Below are positions 44,693 through 52,674 of a stretch of DNA of 59,173 nucleotides, piece after piece. Source of the stretch: Paenibacillus pectinilyticus (GTDB lineage Bacteria; Bacillota; Bacilli; Paenibacillales; NBRC-103111); the NCBI RefSeq assembly GCF_001700435.1, contig NZ_LYPC01000029.1, positions 307-59,479 on the forward strand, written 5' to 3'. The translations under genes and the position numbers were made by a program. Within the stretch, counting starts at the first letter, position 1, and every line of letters begins with the position of its first letter. The notes below the pieces were generated by a model, which was given only the letters and a program-made list of their open reading frames with translations, did not search any database and was not told the origin of the DNA.

Positions 44693-45996
44693 TGTTCAAT
44701 ACCATAGCCAACATCTTCAAAGTAGAAGATTTACGCAGAAGGATTCTATTCACGCTTATCTTGCTAATCGTCTACCGTTTAGGTGCTTTCATTCCGGTAC
44801 CTAACATCAATACAGATGTTCTGAAACTTCAAGATCAAGCGAATCAGAGCGATGTCTTTGGTTTGCTTAACACGTTTTCTGGTGGTGCGCTCTTTCAATT
44901 CTCCATCTTCGCGATGGGAATTATGCCTTATATCACAGCTTCAATCATCGTTCAGCTTTTGTCCATGGATGTAATCCCGCGCTTTGCGCAATGGGCGAAA
45001 GAAGGCGATGTTGGAAGAAAGAAAATGACACAAGTAACTCGTTACGGTACGATTGTTCTAGGGTTGATTCAAGCTTTTGGTCTATCAATTGGTTTTAACC
45101 GCCTATACAGCGGACTAGTGATTGATGCTGGCTTTACAACTTACGCTATGATCGCCATCGTATTGACTGCAGGTACTGCTTTCTTGATGTGGTTAGGTGA
45201 GCAAATCACGGAGTATGGGATTGGAAATGGTATTTCCATTATCATCTTTTCCGGTATCGTTGCTGCGATTCCAACAACTACGAAGCAACTATATACTTCA
45301 ATTTTCACAAGTGACGGAGCGGTATTCTTAAGTATCGTGAAGTTAGTGATCATTGCTGTTGTCGTTGTTCTAATTATTGCTGGCGTTATATTCGTACAAC
45401 AAGGTGTTCGTAAGATCCCTGTGCAATATGCGAAGCGTGTCGTAGGACGTAAAATGTATGGTGGGCAAACAACACACATTCCACTTAAAGTGAATGCTGC
45501 TGGTGTTATCCCTGTAATCTTTGCATTATCACTTTTGATGTTTCCTCCAACCATTGCAAGTTACTGGAGAGGAAATGTAGTTGCAGAATGGATTATCAAT
45601 AACTTGAGTATCAACCAAACTGCACCATTAGCGATTGTACTTTATGTACTGCTGATTATTGGGTTCACATACTTTTATACCTTCGTACAAATTAATCCAG
45701 TTCAAATGGCCGACCAGATGAAGAAAAATGGTGGATACATACCTGGTATTAGACCGGGTAAAACCACATCGACTTATCTGACTCGCGTAATGACTAGAAT
45801 TACTCTTTCTGGAGCTTTGTTTCTCTCAGCAATCTCTATTCTTCCAATGTTGTTTGGAGGACTTGCCGGGTTGCCTAGTTCGGTTAAGATAGGTGGTACA
45901 TCTTTACTTATCGTAGTAGGCGTTGGTCTTGAGACTATGAAGCAAATCGAGAGCCAATTGATTAAGCGTCATTACAAAGGATTCATCAATAAATAG
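44692..45996 (+). CDS. secY: Preprotein translocase subunit SecY
   Basis: 434 aa integral membrane channel with ten predicted transmembrane helices. The plug and pore region around IMPYITASIIVQLL and the cytoplasmic loop after YGGQTTHIPLKVN are typical. It pairs with SecE (18294). It starts on the rplO stop codon. The 86-nt gap before adk can fold AATAGGT with ACCTATT (45998-46042). Confidence 0.97.
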   Translation: MFNTIANIFKVEDLRRRILFTLILLIVYRLGAFIPVPNINTDVLKLQDQANQSDVFGLLNTFSGGALFQFSIFAMGIMPYITASIIVQLLSMDVIPRFAQWAKEGDVGRKKMTQVTRYGTIVLGLIQAFGLSIGFNRLYSGLVIDAGFTTYAMIAIVLTAGTAFLMWLGEQITEYGIGNGISIIIFSGIVAAIPTTTKQLYTSIFTSDGAVFLSIVKLVIIAVVVVLIIAGVIFVQQGVRKIPVQYAKRVVGRKMYGGQTTHIPLKVNAAGVIPVIFALSLLMFPPTIASYWRGNVVAEWIINNLSINQTAPLAIVLYVLLIIGFTYFYTFVQINPVQMADQMKKNGGYIPGIRPGKTTSTYLTRVMTRITLSGALFLSAISILPMLFGGLAGLPSSVKIGGTSLLIVVGVGLETMKQIESQLIKRHYKGFINK

Positions 45997-46082
45997 CTAA
46001 TAGGTTCTGATGGGGCAAGTTTTGCGACATCGGCACCTATTGTGCTGTTCGTAATGCCGAGTGCGATGGGGAGGTTTTAATT

Positions 46083-46733
46083 GTGAACGTAATTTTTATG
46101 GGGCCTCCTGGTGCAGGCAAAGGTACGCAAGCAGAGAAAATCGTTTCTGAATTTCAAATTCCTCATATCTCTACAGGCGACGCGTTCCGCGCAGCTATGA
46201 GCCAAGGTACTCCGATGGGTATCGAAGCCAAAGGATATGTGGATAAGGGACTACTTGTTCCTGATGAAATTACGAATGGTATCGTGAGAGAGCGTCTTGC
46301 ACAGCCGGATTGCGATAAAGGATTTTTGCTGGATGGGTTTCCGCGAACGGTAGCTCAAGCAGATGCATTGTCTGAAATCGTTGATTCGCTTGGCAAGAAG
46401 ATTGAGGTCGTAATCAATCTAGCTGTTGATCGTAGTTATCTGTTGGCACGACTAACTGGCCGAAGAATTTGTAAATCCTGTGGTTCTACGTATCATGTCA
46501 TCTTCAACCCACCTCAGCAAGAAGGCGTATGCGATAAATGTTCCGGTGAGTTGTACCAACGATCTGATGATACGGAAGAGAAAGTCGGAACACGTTTGGA
46601 TGAATACATCAATAAAACGGCTCCGCTGCTGGATTACTACCAAAAGAGGGAATTATTGCGTGAGGTTAACGGGGAACAAGACATTCATGCGGTAACCGAA
46701 CAAATTAGCTCACTGCTACGAGGTCTAGCGTAA
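46083..46733 (+). CDS. adk: Adenylate kinase
   Basis: 216 aa. Interconverts ATP, ADP and AMP. P-loop GPPGAGKGTQ is at 7-16. The LID carries four cysteines (CKSC near 130-133 and CDKC near 150-153), so it is the zinc-binding Gram-positive form. The start is GTG 46083 after GGGAGG. The stop overlaps the map start (TAATG). Confidence 0.97.
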   Translation: MNVIFMGPPGAGKGTQAEKIVSEFQIPHISTGDAFRAAMSQGTPMGIEAKGYVDKGLLVPDEITNGIVRERLAQPDCDKGFLLDGFPRTVAQADALSEIVDSLGKKIEVVINLAVDRSYLLARLTGRRICKSCGSTYHVIFNPPQQEGVCDKCSGELYQRSDDTEEKVGTRLDEYINKTAPLLDYYQKRELLREVNGEQDIHAVTEQISSLLRGLA

Positions 46734-47485
46734 TGATCATTTGTAAGTCCGAGGTTGAACTAGACCTAATGCGAGAAGCTGGTCGTATCGTAGCCGAAAC
46801 GCACCGCTTATTGGCAAGGGCGATTCGTCCGAACATTACAACGAAAGAACTTGATCAGATCGCAGAGGAATTCATTCGCAGTCAGGGAGCGATTCCATCT
46901 TTCAAAGGTTACAATGGTTTTCCTGGAAGCATTTGTGCTTCAGTCAACGAAGAATTAGTTCATGGTATTCCTGGTCCAAGAAAGCTGGTTGAGGGCGATA
47001 TCATCTCTATTGATATTGGCGCTCAGTATAAAGGTTATCATGGAGATTCTGCTTGGACATATCCTGTCGGTGAAATTTCTGAAACGGCTCAGCGCTTGCT
47101 GACTGTGACTGAAGCGTCACTCTATCGAGGCATTGCAGAAGCTAAACCGGATGCTAGACTCTACACGTTGTCGCATGCAATCCAAACTTGTATTGAAGAC
47201 GCAGGCTTCTCCGTGGTTATAGAGTATGTCGGCCATGGGATTGGAACGGATCTTCACGAAGAACCACAAATTCCGAACTATGGTATTCCTGACAAAGGTC
47301 CCAGGCTCAAACCAGGCATGGTCCTAGCCATTGAACCCATGGTGGTTGTTGGCGAAAGATTTGTCCAAACACTCGAAGACGATTGGACCGTAGTCACGAC
47401 GGATCGTACCCTATGTGCTCATTTCGAACATACGGTTGCTATAACGGCAGCTGGTTATGAAATATTGACTTTGCCTAGATCGTAG
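46733..47485 (+). CDS. map: Methionine aminopeptidase, type I
   Basis: 250 aa. Removes N-terminal methionine. The metal-ligand blocks are present: DIGAQYKGYHGDSAWTY, EYVGHGIGTDLHEEP, LAIEPM and the final AHFEHTVAI. It overlaps adk by one base and runs straight into the KOW gene. Confidence 0.97.
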   Translation: MIICKSEVELDLMREAGRIVAETHRLLARAIRPNITTKELDQIAEEFIRSQGAIPSFKGYNGFPGSICASVNEELVHGIPGPRKLVEGDIISIDIGAQYKGYHGDSAWTYPVGEISETAQRLLTVTEASLYRGIAEAKPDARLYTLSHAIQTCIEDAGFSVVIEYVGHGIGTDLHEEPQIPNYGIPDKGPRLKPGMVLAIEPMVVVGERFVQTLEDDWTVVTTDRTLCAHFEHTVAITAAGYEILTLPRS

Positions 47486-47494
47486 GTGAATGGA

Positions 47495-47800
47495 GTGGAT
47501 AGTAAGATTCCGCAAGTGGGTCAAATCGTAAAGGTGCTTCGCGGTAGAGATCCCGGAGAATATGCGGTCGTGATTGGTATTATTGATCATCGTTTCGTCT
47601 GGCTTGCCGACGGCGATCATCGTAAGTTCGATCAACCGAAGAAGAAGAACCTGAATCACCTTCAGTTACAAGAAACGATTAGCAGTGAAGTGGAGTCAAG
47701 CATTAGGGAAACAGGTCGTGTTACTAATGGGAAGCTGCGCTTTGCAGTCGCCAAATTCGTTGAACTTATGCAAGTTGAAGCACATGAGAAAGGAGAATGA
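47495..47800 (+). CDS. KOW domain RNA-binding protein
   Basis: About 101 aa. A KOW-type motif at the N-terminus (PQVGQIVKVLRGRDPGEYAVV) suggests an L14e-like RNA-binding fold; a variable helical tail follows. A similar small gene lies between map and infA in B. subtilis. GTG 47495 is preferred, with TAGGTGA 5-6 nt upstream; GTG 47486 directly abuts the map stop. Its role is unknown, but its place among translation genes suggests a ribosomal one. Confidence 0.85.
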   Translation: MDSKIPQVGQIVKVLRGRDPGEYAVVIGIIDHRFVWLADGDHRKFDQPKKKNLNHLQLQETISSEVESSIRETGRVTNGKLRFAVAKFVELMQVEAHEKGE

Positions 47801-47802
47801 CT

Positions 47803-48021
47803 GTGGCCAAAGAAGATGTAATTGAAGTAGAAGGTACAGTGATTGAACCTCTTCCGAATGCAATGTTTAAAGTTGAATTGGAAAATGGTCATAAAATCCT
47901 AGCCCATGTTTCAGGAAAAATCAGAATGCATTTTATTCGCATTTTGCCTGGAGATAAGGTTACCGTAGAATTATCGCCTTATGATTTGACGAGAGGCCGT
48001 ATAACCTACCGTTTTAAATAA
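47803..48021 (+). CDS. infA: Translation initiation factor IF-1
   Basis: 72 aa S1/OB-fold protein that occupies the 30S A site. It is almost identical to B. subtilis IF-1 (NAMFKVELENGH, GKIRMHFIRILPGDKVTVE). GTG 47803 is chosen because AAAGGAGA ends 7 nt upstream; the ATG at 47797 is too close. Confidence 0.96.
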   Translation: MAKEDVIEVEGTVIEPLPNAMFKVELENGHKILAHVSGKIRMHFIRILPGDKVTVELSPYDLTRGRITYRFK

Positions 48022-48052
48022 ATGTTCGGCTTAGAAGTAATACTCTCTCAAG

Positions 48053-48106
48053 GCGTATGCTTACGAAGCAAGTTTTCTAACGAAAACGCAACATGGTTGC
48101 TTACGA
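48053..48106 (+). repeat. Palindromic intergenic repeat, copy C
   Basis: Between infA and rpmJ. Three small hairpins in a row: GCTT-ACG-AAGC (48059-48069), GTTTTC-TAAC-GAAAAC (48072-48087) and GCAAC-ATG-GTTGC (48088-48100). Its core TATGCTTACG.AGCAAGTTTTC is shared with the inverted copy B, and the GCTTACG...GTTTTCTA.CGAAAAC part with copy A. Confidence 0.75.
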
Positions 48107-48124
48107 TAAAAAGGAGGGCTTAAA

Positions 48125-48238
48125 ATGAAAGTAAGACCGTCAGTAAAACCGATTTGTGAAAAATGTAAAGTCATTCGCCGTAAAGGCAATGTAATGGTAA
48201 TTTGCGAAAATCCTAAGCACAAACAAAAACAAGGTTAA
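48125..48238 (+). CDS. rpmJ: 50S ribosomal protein L36 (zinc form)
   Basis: 37 aa. The sequence MKVRPSVKPICEKCKVIRR is diagnostic; the cysteines at CEKC and further down (ICENPKH) bind zinc. AAGGAGG lies upstream. It is among the smallest genes in the window. Confidence 0.96.
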   Translation: MKVRPSVKPICEKCKVIRRKGNVMVICENPKHKQKQG

Positions 48239-48257
48239 AAGGAGGTGCATTCTGTAG

Positions 48258-48626
48258 ATGGCACGTTTAGCTGGAGTTGACTTACCTCGTGACAAACGAG
48301 TTGTAATCGCGTTGACTTACATTTTCGGTATCGGCACTACAACTGCTCAGAAAATCATTGCTTCCACAGGTATCGATGCGAGTACTCGCGTTCGTGACTT
48401 GACTGAAGATGAAGTGAGCAAAATCCGTGATGTAATTGACAAAACCCTTAAAGTAGAAGGCGATCTTCGCCGTGAAATTTCCCTTAACATCAAACGTCTA
48501 ATCGAAATCGGATCCTACCGTGGTCTTCGTCACCGCCGTGGTCTTCCTGTTCGTGGTCAACGTACTAAAACTAATGCTCGTACACGTAAAGGTCCTCGTC
48601 GTACAGTAGCTAATAAGAAGAAATAA
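48258..48626 (+). CDS. rpsM: 30S ribosomal protein S13
   Basis: 122 aa. Head protein contacting P-site tRNA and the 50S subunit. Begins ARLAGVDLPRDKRVVIALTY and ends with a basic tail (TNARTRKGPRRTV). AAAGGAGGTG precedes ATG 48258. It begins the alpha gene group. Confidence 0.97.
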   Translation: MARLAGVDLPRDKRVVIALTYIFGIGTTTAQKIIASTGIDASTRVRDLTEDEVSKIRDVIDKTLKVEGDLRREISLNIKRLIEIGSYRGLRHRRGLPVRGQRTKTNARTRKGPRRTVANKKK

Positions 48627-48644
48627 TAAAGGGGGTTAGAGCTA

Positions 48645-49040
48645 ATGGCAAAACCTAAAAAAGTCGTCCGTACGAAACGTCGTGACCGGAAAAATATTGA
48701 GAGCGGTGTAGCACACATCCGTTCAACATTTAACAACACGATCGTAACGATCACGGATCCACATGGTAACGCAATTTCTTGGGCAAGTTCAGGAAACCTT
48801 GGATTTAAAGGTTCCCGTAAAAGTACTCCTTTCGCAGCACAAATGGCAGCTGAAAAAGCAGCTAAAGCAGCAATGGAGCACGGCTTGAAAACAGTTGAAG
48901 TTATGGTTAAAGGTCCAGGCGCTGGCCGCGAAGCAGCAATCCGCTCTTTGCAAGCAGCAGGTCTTGAAGTAAACCTGATTAAAGACGTGACGCCGGTTCC
49001 TCATAATGGCTGCCGTCCTCCAAAACGTCGTCGTGTATAA
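48645..49040 (+). CDS. rpsK: 30S ribosomal protein S11
   Basis: 131 aa. Platform protein near the exit-site mRNA. Contains HIRSTFNNTIVTITDPHGNA and ends VTPVPHNGCRPPKRRRV. Ribosome site AAAGGGGG before ATG 48645. Confidence 0.97.
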   Translation: MAKPKKVVRTKRRDRKNIESGVAHIRSTFNNTIVTITDPHGNAISWASSGNLGFKGSRKSTPFAAQMAAEKAAKAAMEHGLKTVEVMVKGPGAGREAAIRSLQAAGLEVNLIKDVTPVPHNGCRPPKRRRV

Positions 49041-49165
49041 TTCAGGATCACTTTGTAGTATAATTATTCCAAAATCGTGAATAATGGTTTGAAGGATAGG
49101 CATACTATGAAATTTTCAACGAAGTATCCAGAGGGAACCGACGTATTGAATGGAGGGTACATTTC

Positions 49166-50110
49166 ATGATCGAAATCGAAAAGCCAAAAATAGAAACTGT
49201 AGCATTAAGTGAAGATGGCGCTTATGGTAGATTTATCATCGAGCCGTTGGAGCGTGGCTACGGTACAACCTTAGGAAACTCACTACGTCGTATCTTACTG
49301 TCCTCTTTACCGGGGGCAGCAGTAACCTCTGTCCAAATCGATGGCGTTTTGCACGAATTTTCAACGATTCCTGGCGTGCTTGAGGATGTAACGGAAATTA
49401 TCCTCAACCTGAAAGGTTTATCGTTGAAGATTCACTCCGATGAGGAGAAAGTGCTAGAAATTGATGCAGAAGGAGAAGGTAACATTACTGCGGCTGATAT
49501 CCGTGGTGATAGCGATGTAGAGATCCTTAACCCGGATTTACACATTGCAACCTTATCTCCAGATGCACGTCTTCACATGAGGATTCATGCGGGCAGAGGG
49601 CGCGGTTACGTCCAATCAGACAAAAATAAGCATGAAGAGCAACCAATTGGTGTAATTCCAATTGATTCGATCTACACGCCTATTACTCGGGTAAACTACG
49701 CTATTGAGAATACTCGCGTCGGCCAAGTGACTAACTATGATAAGTTGACCCTCGAAGTGTGGACCGATGGAAGTATTCGACCAGAAGAAGCAGTAAGCTT
49801 GGGCGCGAAAATCTTAACTGAGCATTTGAACTTGTTCGTCGGTTTGACGGATGAAGCCAAAGACGCTGAGATCATGGTTGAGAAGGAAGAAGATAAGAAA
49901 GAGAAAGTTCTTGAGATGACGATCGAAGAACTAGACCTTTCCGTTCGTTCTTATAACTGCCTCAAACGTGCAGGGATTAATACCGTACAAGAGCTGATTA
50001 CCAAAACAGAAGAAGACATGATGAAAGTTCGGAACTTAGGCCGCAAATCCCTTGAAGAAGTTCAAGAGAAGCTCGAAGAGCTAGGATTGGGTCTACGTAC
50101 CGAGGAATAA
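49166..50110 (+). CDS. rpoA: DNA-directed RNA polymerase subunit alpha
   Basis: 314 aa. The N-terminal dimerisation domain has the RNA polymerase signature ERGYGTTLGNSLRRILLSSL. A flexible acidic linker (about 225-245) leads to the C-terminal domain that binds UP elements and activators (NCLKRAGINTVQELI). GGAGGG precedes the ATG. A TATAAT at 49059-49064 in the gap upstream lacks a -35. Confidence 0.98.
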   Translation: MIEIEKPKIETVALSEDGAYGRFIIEPLERGYGTTLGNSLRRILLSSLPGAAVTSVQIDGVLHEFSTIPGVLEDVTEIILNLKGLSLKIHSDEEKVLEIDAEGEGNITAADIRGDSDVEILNPDLHIATLSPDARLHMRIHAGRGRGYVQSDKNKHEEQPIGVIPIDSIYTPITRVNYAIENTRVGQVTNYDKLTLEVWTDGSIRPEEAVSLGAKILTEHLNLFVGLTDEAKDAEIMVEKEEDKKEKVLEMTIEELDLSVRSYNCLKRAGINTVQELITKTEEDMMKVRNLGRKSLEEVQEKLEELGLGLRTEE

Positions 50111-50134
50111 TCGTGTCAGAAGGAGGTTAACTCA

Positions 50135-50500
50135 ATGAACTACAGAAAATTGAACCGCGATTCCAGTAATCGTAAAGCATTATTTCGTGATCTGGTAACG
50201 GATCTGTTCATACATGAGCGCATTCAAACAACAGAAGCAAAGGCAAAAGAAATTCGTTCAATCGCTGAGAAGTTAATTACTCTTGCGAAACGCGGAGATC
50301 TTCATGCACGCCGTCAGGTTGCTGCTTTTGTTCGTAGAGAAGCTGCTAACGAAAATCAAGATGCGATTCAAAAACTATTCTCTGAATTGGCACCACGTTA
50401 TTCCGAGCGTCCAGGTGGATACACACGTATTCTTAAACTGGGACCACGCCGCGGTGACGCAGCACCAATGGTTTACCTAGAGCTAGTAGATCGCGCATAG
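50135..50500 (+). CDS. rplQ: 50S ribosomal protein L17
   Basis: 121 aa. Begins MNYRKLNRDSSNRKALFRDL and contains RIQTTEAKAKEIRSIAEKLI. It is the last gene of the superoperon. AAGGAGG precedes the ATG. Confidence 0.97.
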   Translation: MNYRKLNRDSSNRKALFRDLVTDLFIHERIQTTEAKAKEIRSIAEKLITLAKRGDLHARRQVAAFVRREAANENQDAIQKLFSELAPRYSERPGGYTRILKLGPRRGDAAPMVYLELVDRA

Positions 50501-50512
50501 AAGACGGATGGG

Positions 50513-50557
50513 AAAGGGTGGACGGAATCACTAGATTCTGGTGAAGCCCTTTTTTTG
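50513..50557 (+). terminator. Terminator of the S10-spc-alpha superoperon
   Basis: AAAGGG (50513-50518) pairs with CCCTTT (50547-50552), and an inner stem CGGAATC/GATTCTG (50523-50540) closes the loop. A run of seven T (50550-50556) follows. Confidence 0.82.
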
Positions 50558-50625
50558 CAGTCTTGGATCGCATTCTAGGACCGGGAGCCGCTGAGGGTAC
50601 TCGGGCTAGGTAGGAAGGATGACTC

Positions 50626-51402
50626 ATGGAGGAACAAGCCTTGAGAAATCTACGTTTTACCATAAGCTATGATGGCTCGTCTTACTCTGGCTTTCAAGTG
50701 CAGCCCAAATCGGACACGATTCAATATCGGTTAGAGCAGGCCGTATTTCTTTTGACAGGTGAGACGGTGAAAGTCATTTCATCAGGGCGTACAGATGCCG
50801 GTGTTCATGCGAAAGCACAAGTTATTAACTTTACTACAAGTTCTAAGATACCAGTGGAACGATGGTGTTTAGCTCTAAATGCTAGACTACCCAAGGATAT
50901 CGTCGCACATACCGCGGAAGAAGTCCTCCCTACATTTCACTCCCGCAAAGCCGCGAAACGGAAAACGTACTGTTATACGATTCGTTCGGCGCGCTTCCCT
51001 GATGTCTTTCACCGCAATTTCGAATATCACCATCCTACGCATTTAAATGTGGAAGCCATGAGAGAGGCGCTCCCTTGTTTGCTAGGTGAGCATGATTTTA
51101 CTTCGTTTTGCACCGTAAGAACGGATAAGGAAATCAAAGTGAGAACCTTATATCAGGTACGTATGGAGACCGAAACGGATGATCTCTTGGCGACAGGCAA
51201 AGTGGACCGGATCCGGTTGATTATAACGGGCAATGGATTCCTCTATAACATGGTTAGGATCATCGTAGGCACGCTAATACAGATCGGTGAGGGTAAGAGA
51301 CCATCCAGCGATATGCTGCGTGTTCTCGAGGCCAGAGATCGGTCTCAGGCGGGACCTACAGCCGAAGCTATGGGTTTAACCTTGTGGAAAGTCGAGTATT
51401 AA
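50626..51402 (+). CDS. truA: tRNA pseudouridine synthase A
   Basis: 258 aa. Makes pseudouridine at positions 38-40 of tRNA anticodon stems. The catalytic aspartate is D57 in GRTDAGVHA. Other blocks: TISYDGSSYSGFQ and FLYNMVRIIVGTL. AGGAAGGA precedes ATG 50626. In B. subtilis three ECF transporter genes sit between rplQ and truA; here none does. Confidence 0.96.
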   Translation: MEEQALRNLRFTISYDGSSYSGFQVQPKSDTIQYRLEQAVFLLTGETVKVISSGRTDAGVHAKAQVINFTTSSKIPVERWCLALNARLPKDIVAHTAEEVLPTFHSRKAAKRKTYCYTIRSARFPDVFHRNFEYHHPTHLNVEAMREALPCLLGEHDFTSFCTVRTDKEIKVRTLYQVRMETETDDLLATGKVDRIRLIITGNGFLYNMVRIIVGTLIQIGEGKRPSSDMLRVLEARDRSQAGPTAEAMGLTLWKVEY

Positions 51403-51419
51403 AAAGTTATCATCACTAC

Positions 51420-51448
51420 TTGCTTCTTAACACATTATCGTGTAAAAT
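51420..51448 (+). promoter_or_regulatory. Promoter of rplM-rpsI
   Basis: TTGCTT (51420-51425), 17 nt, TAAAAT (51443-51448). Confidence 0.6.
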
Positions 51449-51454
51449 ATAACT

Positions 51455-51577
51455 TGGCGTTTCGTGATCGGCTACCCCACAGCCCCTGATCACAAATGAC
51501 CACTAACTATCCATCGCTTATGTAAATTAAACAACTATAACTTATGTATTTCAGATATATTTTTAGGAGGATTAAGC
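51455..51577 (+). promoter_or_regulatory. Leader of rplM-rpsI, candidate L13 leader
   Basis: A roughly 120-nt untranslated region with a strong hairpin: GTGATC (51464-51469) with GATCAC (51488-51493) and GGCT (51470-51473) with AGCC (51481-51484), with CCT bulged. L13-binding leaders are known at this place in Bacillales; the match to that family is inferred from position only. Confidence 0.5.
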
Positions 51578-52015
51578 ATGCGCACCACATATATGGCTAA
51601 GCCAAATGAAGTAGAGCGTAAATGGTACATTGTTGACGCTGCAGGCCAAACACTTGGCCGTCTTGCAAGTGAAGTTGCTAGCATTATCCGCGGTAAGCAC
51701 AAACCGGAGTTCACTCCACACGTAGATACAGGCGATTTCGTTGTTGTTATCAATGCTTCCCAAATTAAGCTTACTGGTAAGAAAATGCAAAACAAAATGT
51801 ACTACCGTCACTCTTTATACCAAGGTGGTTTGAAAGTGACTTCCGCTCAGGACCTACTTAACACTAAGCCTGATCGTATGATCGAATTCGCAGTTCATGG
51901 TATGCTTCCTAAGAACCGTCTAGGCGACAGCTTGAAAACTAAGCTTAAAGTCTACGGTGGAGAAGAGCATCCGCACCAAGCACAACTACCAGAAGTCTGG
52001 AATCTTCGCGGTTAA
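51578..52015 (+). CDS. rplM: 50S ribosomal protein L13
   Basis: 145 aa. Early assembly protein of the 50S subunit. Contains KWYIVDAAGQTLGRLASEVA and VHGMLPKNRLGDSLKTKLKV. AGGAGG lies 8 nt before ATG 51578. Confidence 0.97.
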   Translation: MRTTYMAKPNEVERKWYIVDAAGQTLGRLASEVASIIRGKHKPEFTPHVDTGDFVVVINASQIKLTGKKMQNKMYYRHSLYQGGLKVTSAQDLLNTKPDRMIEFAVHGMLPKNRLGDSLKTKLKVYGGEEHPHQAQLPEVWNLRG

Positions 52016-52033
52016 TATAAGGAGGAACGTTTC

Positions 52034-52426
52034 GTGGCACAAGTTCAATATTATGGAACGGGTCGTCGTAAACATTCGGTAGCGCGTGTTCGCTTAATAC
52101 CGGGTGAAGGACGCATCATCATCAATAAACGTGATCTAGATGAGTATTTCGGTCTAGAAACATTGAAGCTAATCGTTAAACAACCACTTGCTCTAACTGA
52201 AACAATCGGTCAATACGATGTTCTAGTTCTTGCAAATGGCGGCGGAATCAGCGGACAAGCTGGAGCAATTCGTCACGGTATTTCCCGTGCATTGTTGAAA
52301 GCTGACCCGGAATACCGTGGATCCTTGAAAAAAGCTGGATTCCTAACACGTGATTCCCGTATGAAAGAGCGTAAAAAATACGGATTGAAAGCAGCACGTC
52401 GTGCTCCTCAATTCTCCAAACGTTAA
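52034..52426 (+). CDS. rpsI: 30S ribosomal protein S9
   Basis: 130 aa. Its C-terminal tail, ending QFSKR, reaches P-site tRNA. Begins QVQYYGTGRRKHSVARVRL. The start is GTG 52034 after AAGGAGG. It is co-transcribed with rplM. Confidence 0.97.
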   Translation: MAQVQYYGTGRRKHSVARVRLIPGEGRIIINKRDLDEYFGLETLKLIVKQPLALTETIGQYDVLVLANGGGISGQAGAIRHGISRALLKADPEYRGSLKKAGFLTRDSRMKERKKYGLKAARRAPQFSKR

Positions 52427-52448
52427 GATCTTGTGCCTCTGGCACGCA

Positions 52449-52494
52449 AGAAAAACCTTTTCGGCTTTATGGCTGGAGAGGTTTTTCTTTTTTG
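52449..52494 (+). terminator. Terminator of rplM-rpsI
   Basis: AGAAAAACCTTT (52449-52460) pairs with AGAGGTTTTTCT (52477-52488), with one G-T pair, and T-residues follow to 52493. From 52495 to 52589 only ACCA..TGGT (52570-52580), a small inverted repeat, stands out. Confidence 0.9.
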
Positions 52495-52589
52495 TGCTTT
52501 TATGCATAAGGTATGAGTAGGTAAGCCATGATTACATTTACTATCCGATTAATCCGCTAAAAAGTTAATACCAAAATGGTGAAAAGTCG

Positions 52590-52617
52590 TTGACACTTCG
52601 TAATTGTCGGATATAAT
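52590..52617 (+). promoter_or_regulatory. Promoter of cysH
   Basis: A perfect -35 TTGACA (52590-52595) and perfect -10 TATAAT (52612-52617), spaced 16 nt. The inverted repeat ACCA-AAA-TGGT (52570-52580) just upstream could be an operator. Confidence 0.82.
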
Positions 52618-52674
52618 TAAATTATAAATCATACAATAACAGTCGGGATTATCGACTATTGGAGGAATCGTACG

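Noticed and set aside
49059..49064. TATAAT upstream of rpoA as an internal promoter
   Set aside because: No acceptable -35 at 16-18 nt and no TG extension.
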